Source: Bryobacterales bacterium
GTDB taxonomy: Bacteria > Cyanobacteriota > Vampirovibrionia > Obscuribacterales > Obscuribacteraceae
NCBI GenBank assembly: GCA_903970295.1
Contig: CAJCHQ010000237.1
Span: 1 to 6,025 of the forward strand
DNA length: 6,025 nucleotides
Direction: 5' to 3'
Shown piece after piece: positions 5,543 to 6,025 of the stretch. Each line of letters opens with the position of its first letter. Position 1 is the first letter of the stretch. The position numbers and the translations under genes were made by a program. The notes beneath the pieces are model-generated. The model did no database searches. It worked only from the letters and a program-made list of their open reading frames with translations, and was not told the DNA's origin.

Positions 5543-6025
5543 ATGTCAGCAAATCTTATTCAGTCGACTGAACTCGACACTGAAAAATTCCCATACCGGT
5601 TTTTGCTCAGATGGAGCTGGCCGGATCACGTCGAGACATCTTTGCGCAGATTGCTGTGGACCTGGCTGGCCGAGGAGAAAGAGCCGGAGGGTACCAACGG
5701 TGCTCTGACGAGAATGTCTGACTACATAGCGATGCATGTACTATGGTTGATCGCCGTTCATCCGGAGTCACCAGGAGCGGTGCTGGATCTGATTGCCAGC
5801 CAGGAATCGGTTGCCCTGAAAGAACGCGTTGCCGAAAATCCAAATACGTGGCCATCGACTTTGAAAAAAATGGCAACGCACGTACATCCGACCGTAAGAG
5901 TCGCAGTGGCACAAAATAGAAACACGTCTGATGACGTTTTCTCTATGTTGGCCGCAGACGAGCACGTTGAACTTTGTGATGCGGGGTGCCGGTTATACCT
6001 TCTCGCCGCAGGGGTTTACGGCGAA
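5543..6025 (+). CDS. Partial gene for a 26-residue-repeat (LRV/HEAT-like) protein
   Basis: The frame is open from ATG 5543 to the last base without a stop, giving 161 residues of a longer protein whose 3' end lies outside the window. There is no signal peptide, so it is probably cytoplasmic. The first 60 residues are rich in Trp and Leu (RWSWPDHVETSLRRLLWTWL at 23-42) and match nothing I know. From about residue 70 a 26-residue step appears: IAVHPES (70-76), VAENPNT (96-102) and VAQNRNT (122-128). Each is followed by a Leu-rich helix, such as AVLDLIASQE, TLKKMATHVH and VFSMLAADEH. The VAxNPxT...LxxLA pattern is that of variant leucine-rich (LRV) repeats, a HEAT-like alpha solenoid used for protein binding. 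The function is unknown. C145 and C149 are spaced CxxxC, but I have no basis to call a metal site. The upstream in-frame GTG 5480 is less likely, having no good ribosome binding site. Confidence 0.75.
   Translation, partial: MSANLIQSTELDTEKFPYRFLLRWSWPDHVETSLRRLLWTWLAEEKEPEGTNGALTRMSDYIAMHVLWLIAVHPESPGAVLDLIASQESVALKERVAENPNTWPSTLKKMATHVHPTVRVAVAQNRNTSDDVFSMLAADEHVELCDAGCRLYLLAAGVYGE

Noticed and set aside
5430..5965. Plus frame 5430-5708 and minus frames 5546-5737, 5607-5912 and 5768-5965
   Set aside because: They overlap the frame from ATG 5543, which has a ribosome binding site and a regular 26-residue repeat; the rivals show neither and are rich in Arg, Cys and Ser.

Overview
The window is ordinary bacterial chromosome with near-balanced base composition. 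It has five complete genes, one gene cut off by the right edge, and two non-coding gaps of about 430 to 445 bases. No mobile element, CRISPR array, tRNA or rRNA is visible. The source is probably an uncultured or environmental Gram-negative-type bacterium: it uses the MEP isoprenoid route and exports an RlpA-like cell-wall protein. The kinesin-light-chain type TPR protein with a signal peptide would suit the non-photosynthetic Cyanobacteriota (Melainabacteria/Obscuribacterales) or a similar lineage. That placement is a guess from gene style and is not proven by the sequence.

Layout. Bases 1-117 hold the tail of something upstream that I cannot identify. From 118, dxr (DXP reductoisomerase, MEP pathway) and upp (uracil phosphoribosyltransferase, pyrimidine salvage) run rightward 63 bases apart. 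Next comes a small dodecin (flavin-binding) gene on the minus strand, ending 12 bases from the end of upp. A 431-base gap follows. It leads to a long secreted protein built almost entirely of about twelve TPR repeats (plus strand). Facing it on the minus strand is an RlpA-family protein (septal/peptidoglycan lytic transglycosylase type) with a basic 11-residue repeat array between its signal peptide and its catalytic domain. The stop codons of the TPR and rlpA genes overlap by 4 bases. After a second gap, a plus-strand gene with a good ribosome binding site starts at 5543 and runs off the window. Its visible 161 residues contain a 26-residue repeat of the LRV/HEAT-like type.

How the parts relate. 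dxr and upp are housekeeping enzymes that may share a transcript. Dodecin is a stand-alone flavin buffer protein. The TPR and RlpA proteins are both predicted to be exported and may both act in the envelope, but they are convergent and so not an operon. I see no convincing new multi-gene system. The points most worth a second look are the basic 11-mer array in the RlpA-like protein, the truncated 26-mer repeat protein at the right edge, the start-codon questions for dxr, rlpA and the TPR gene, and a 228-base open frame in the last intergenic region.
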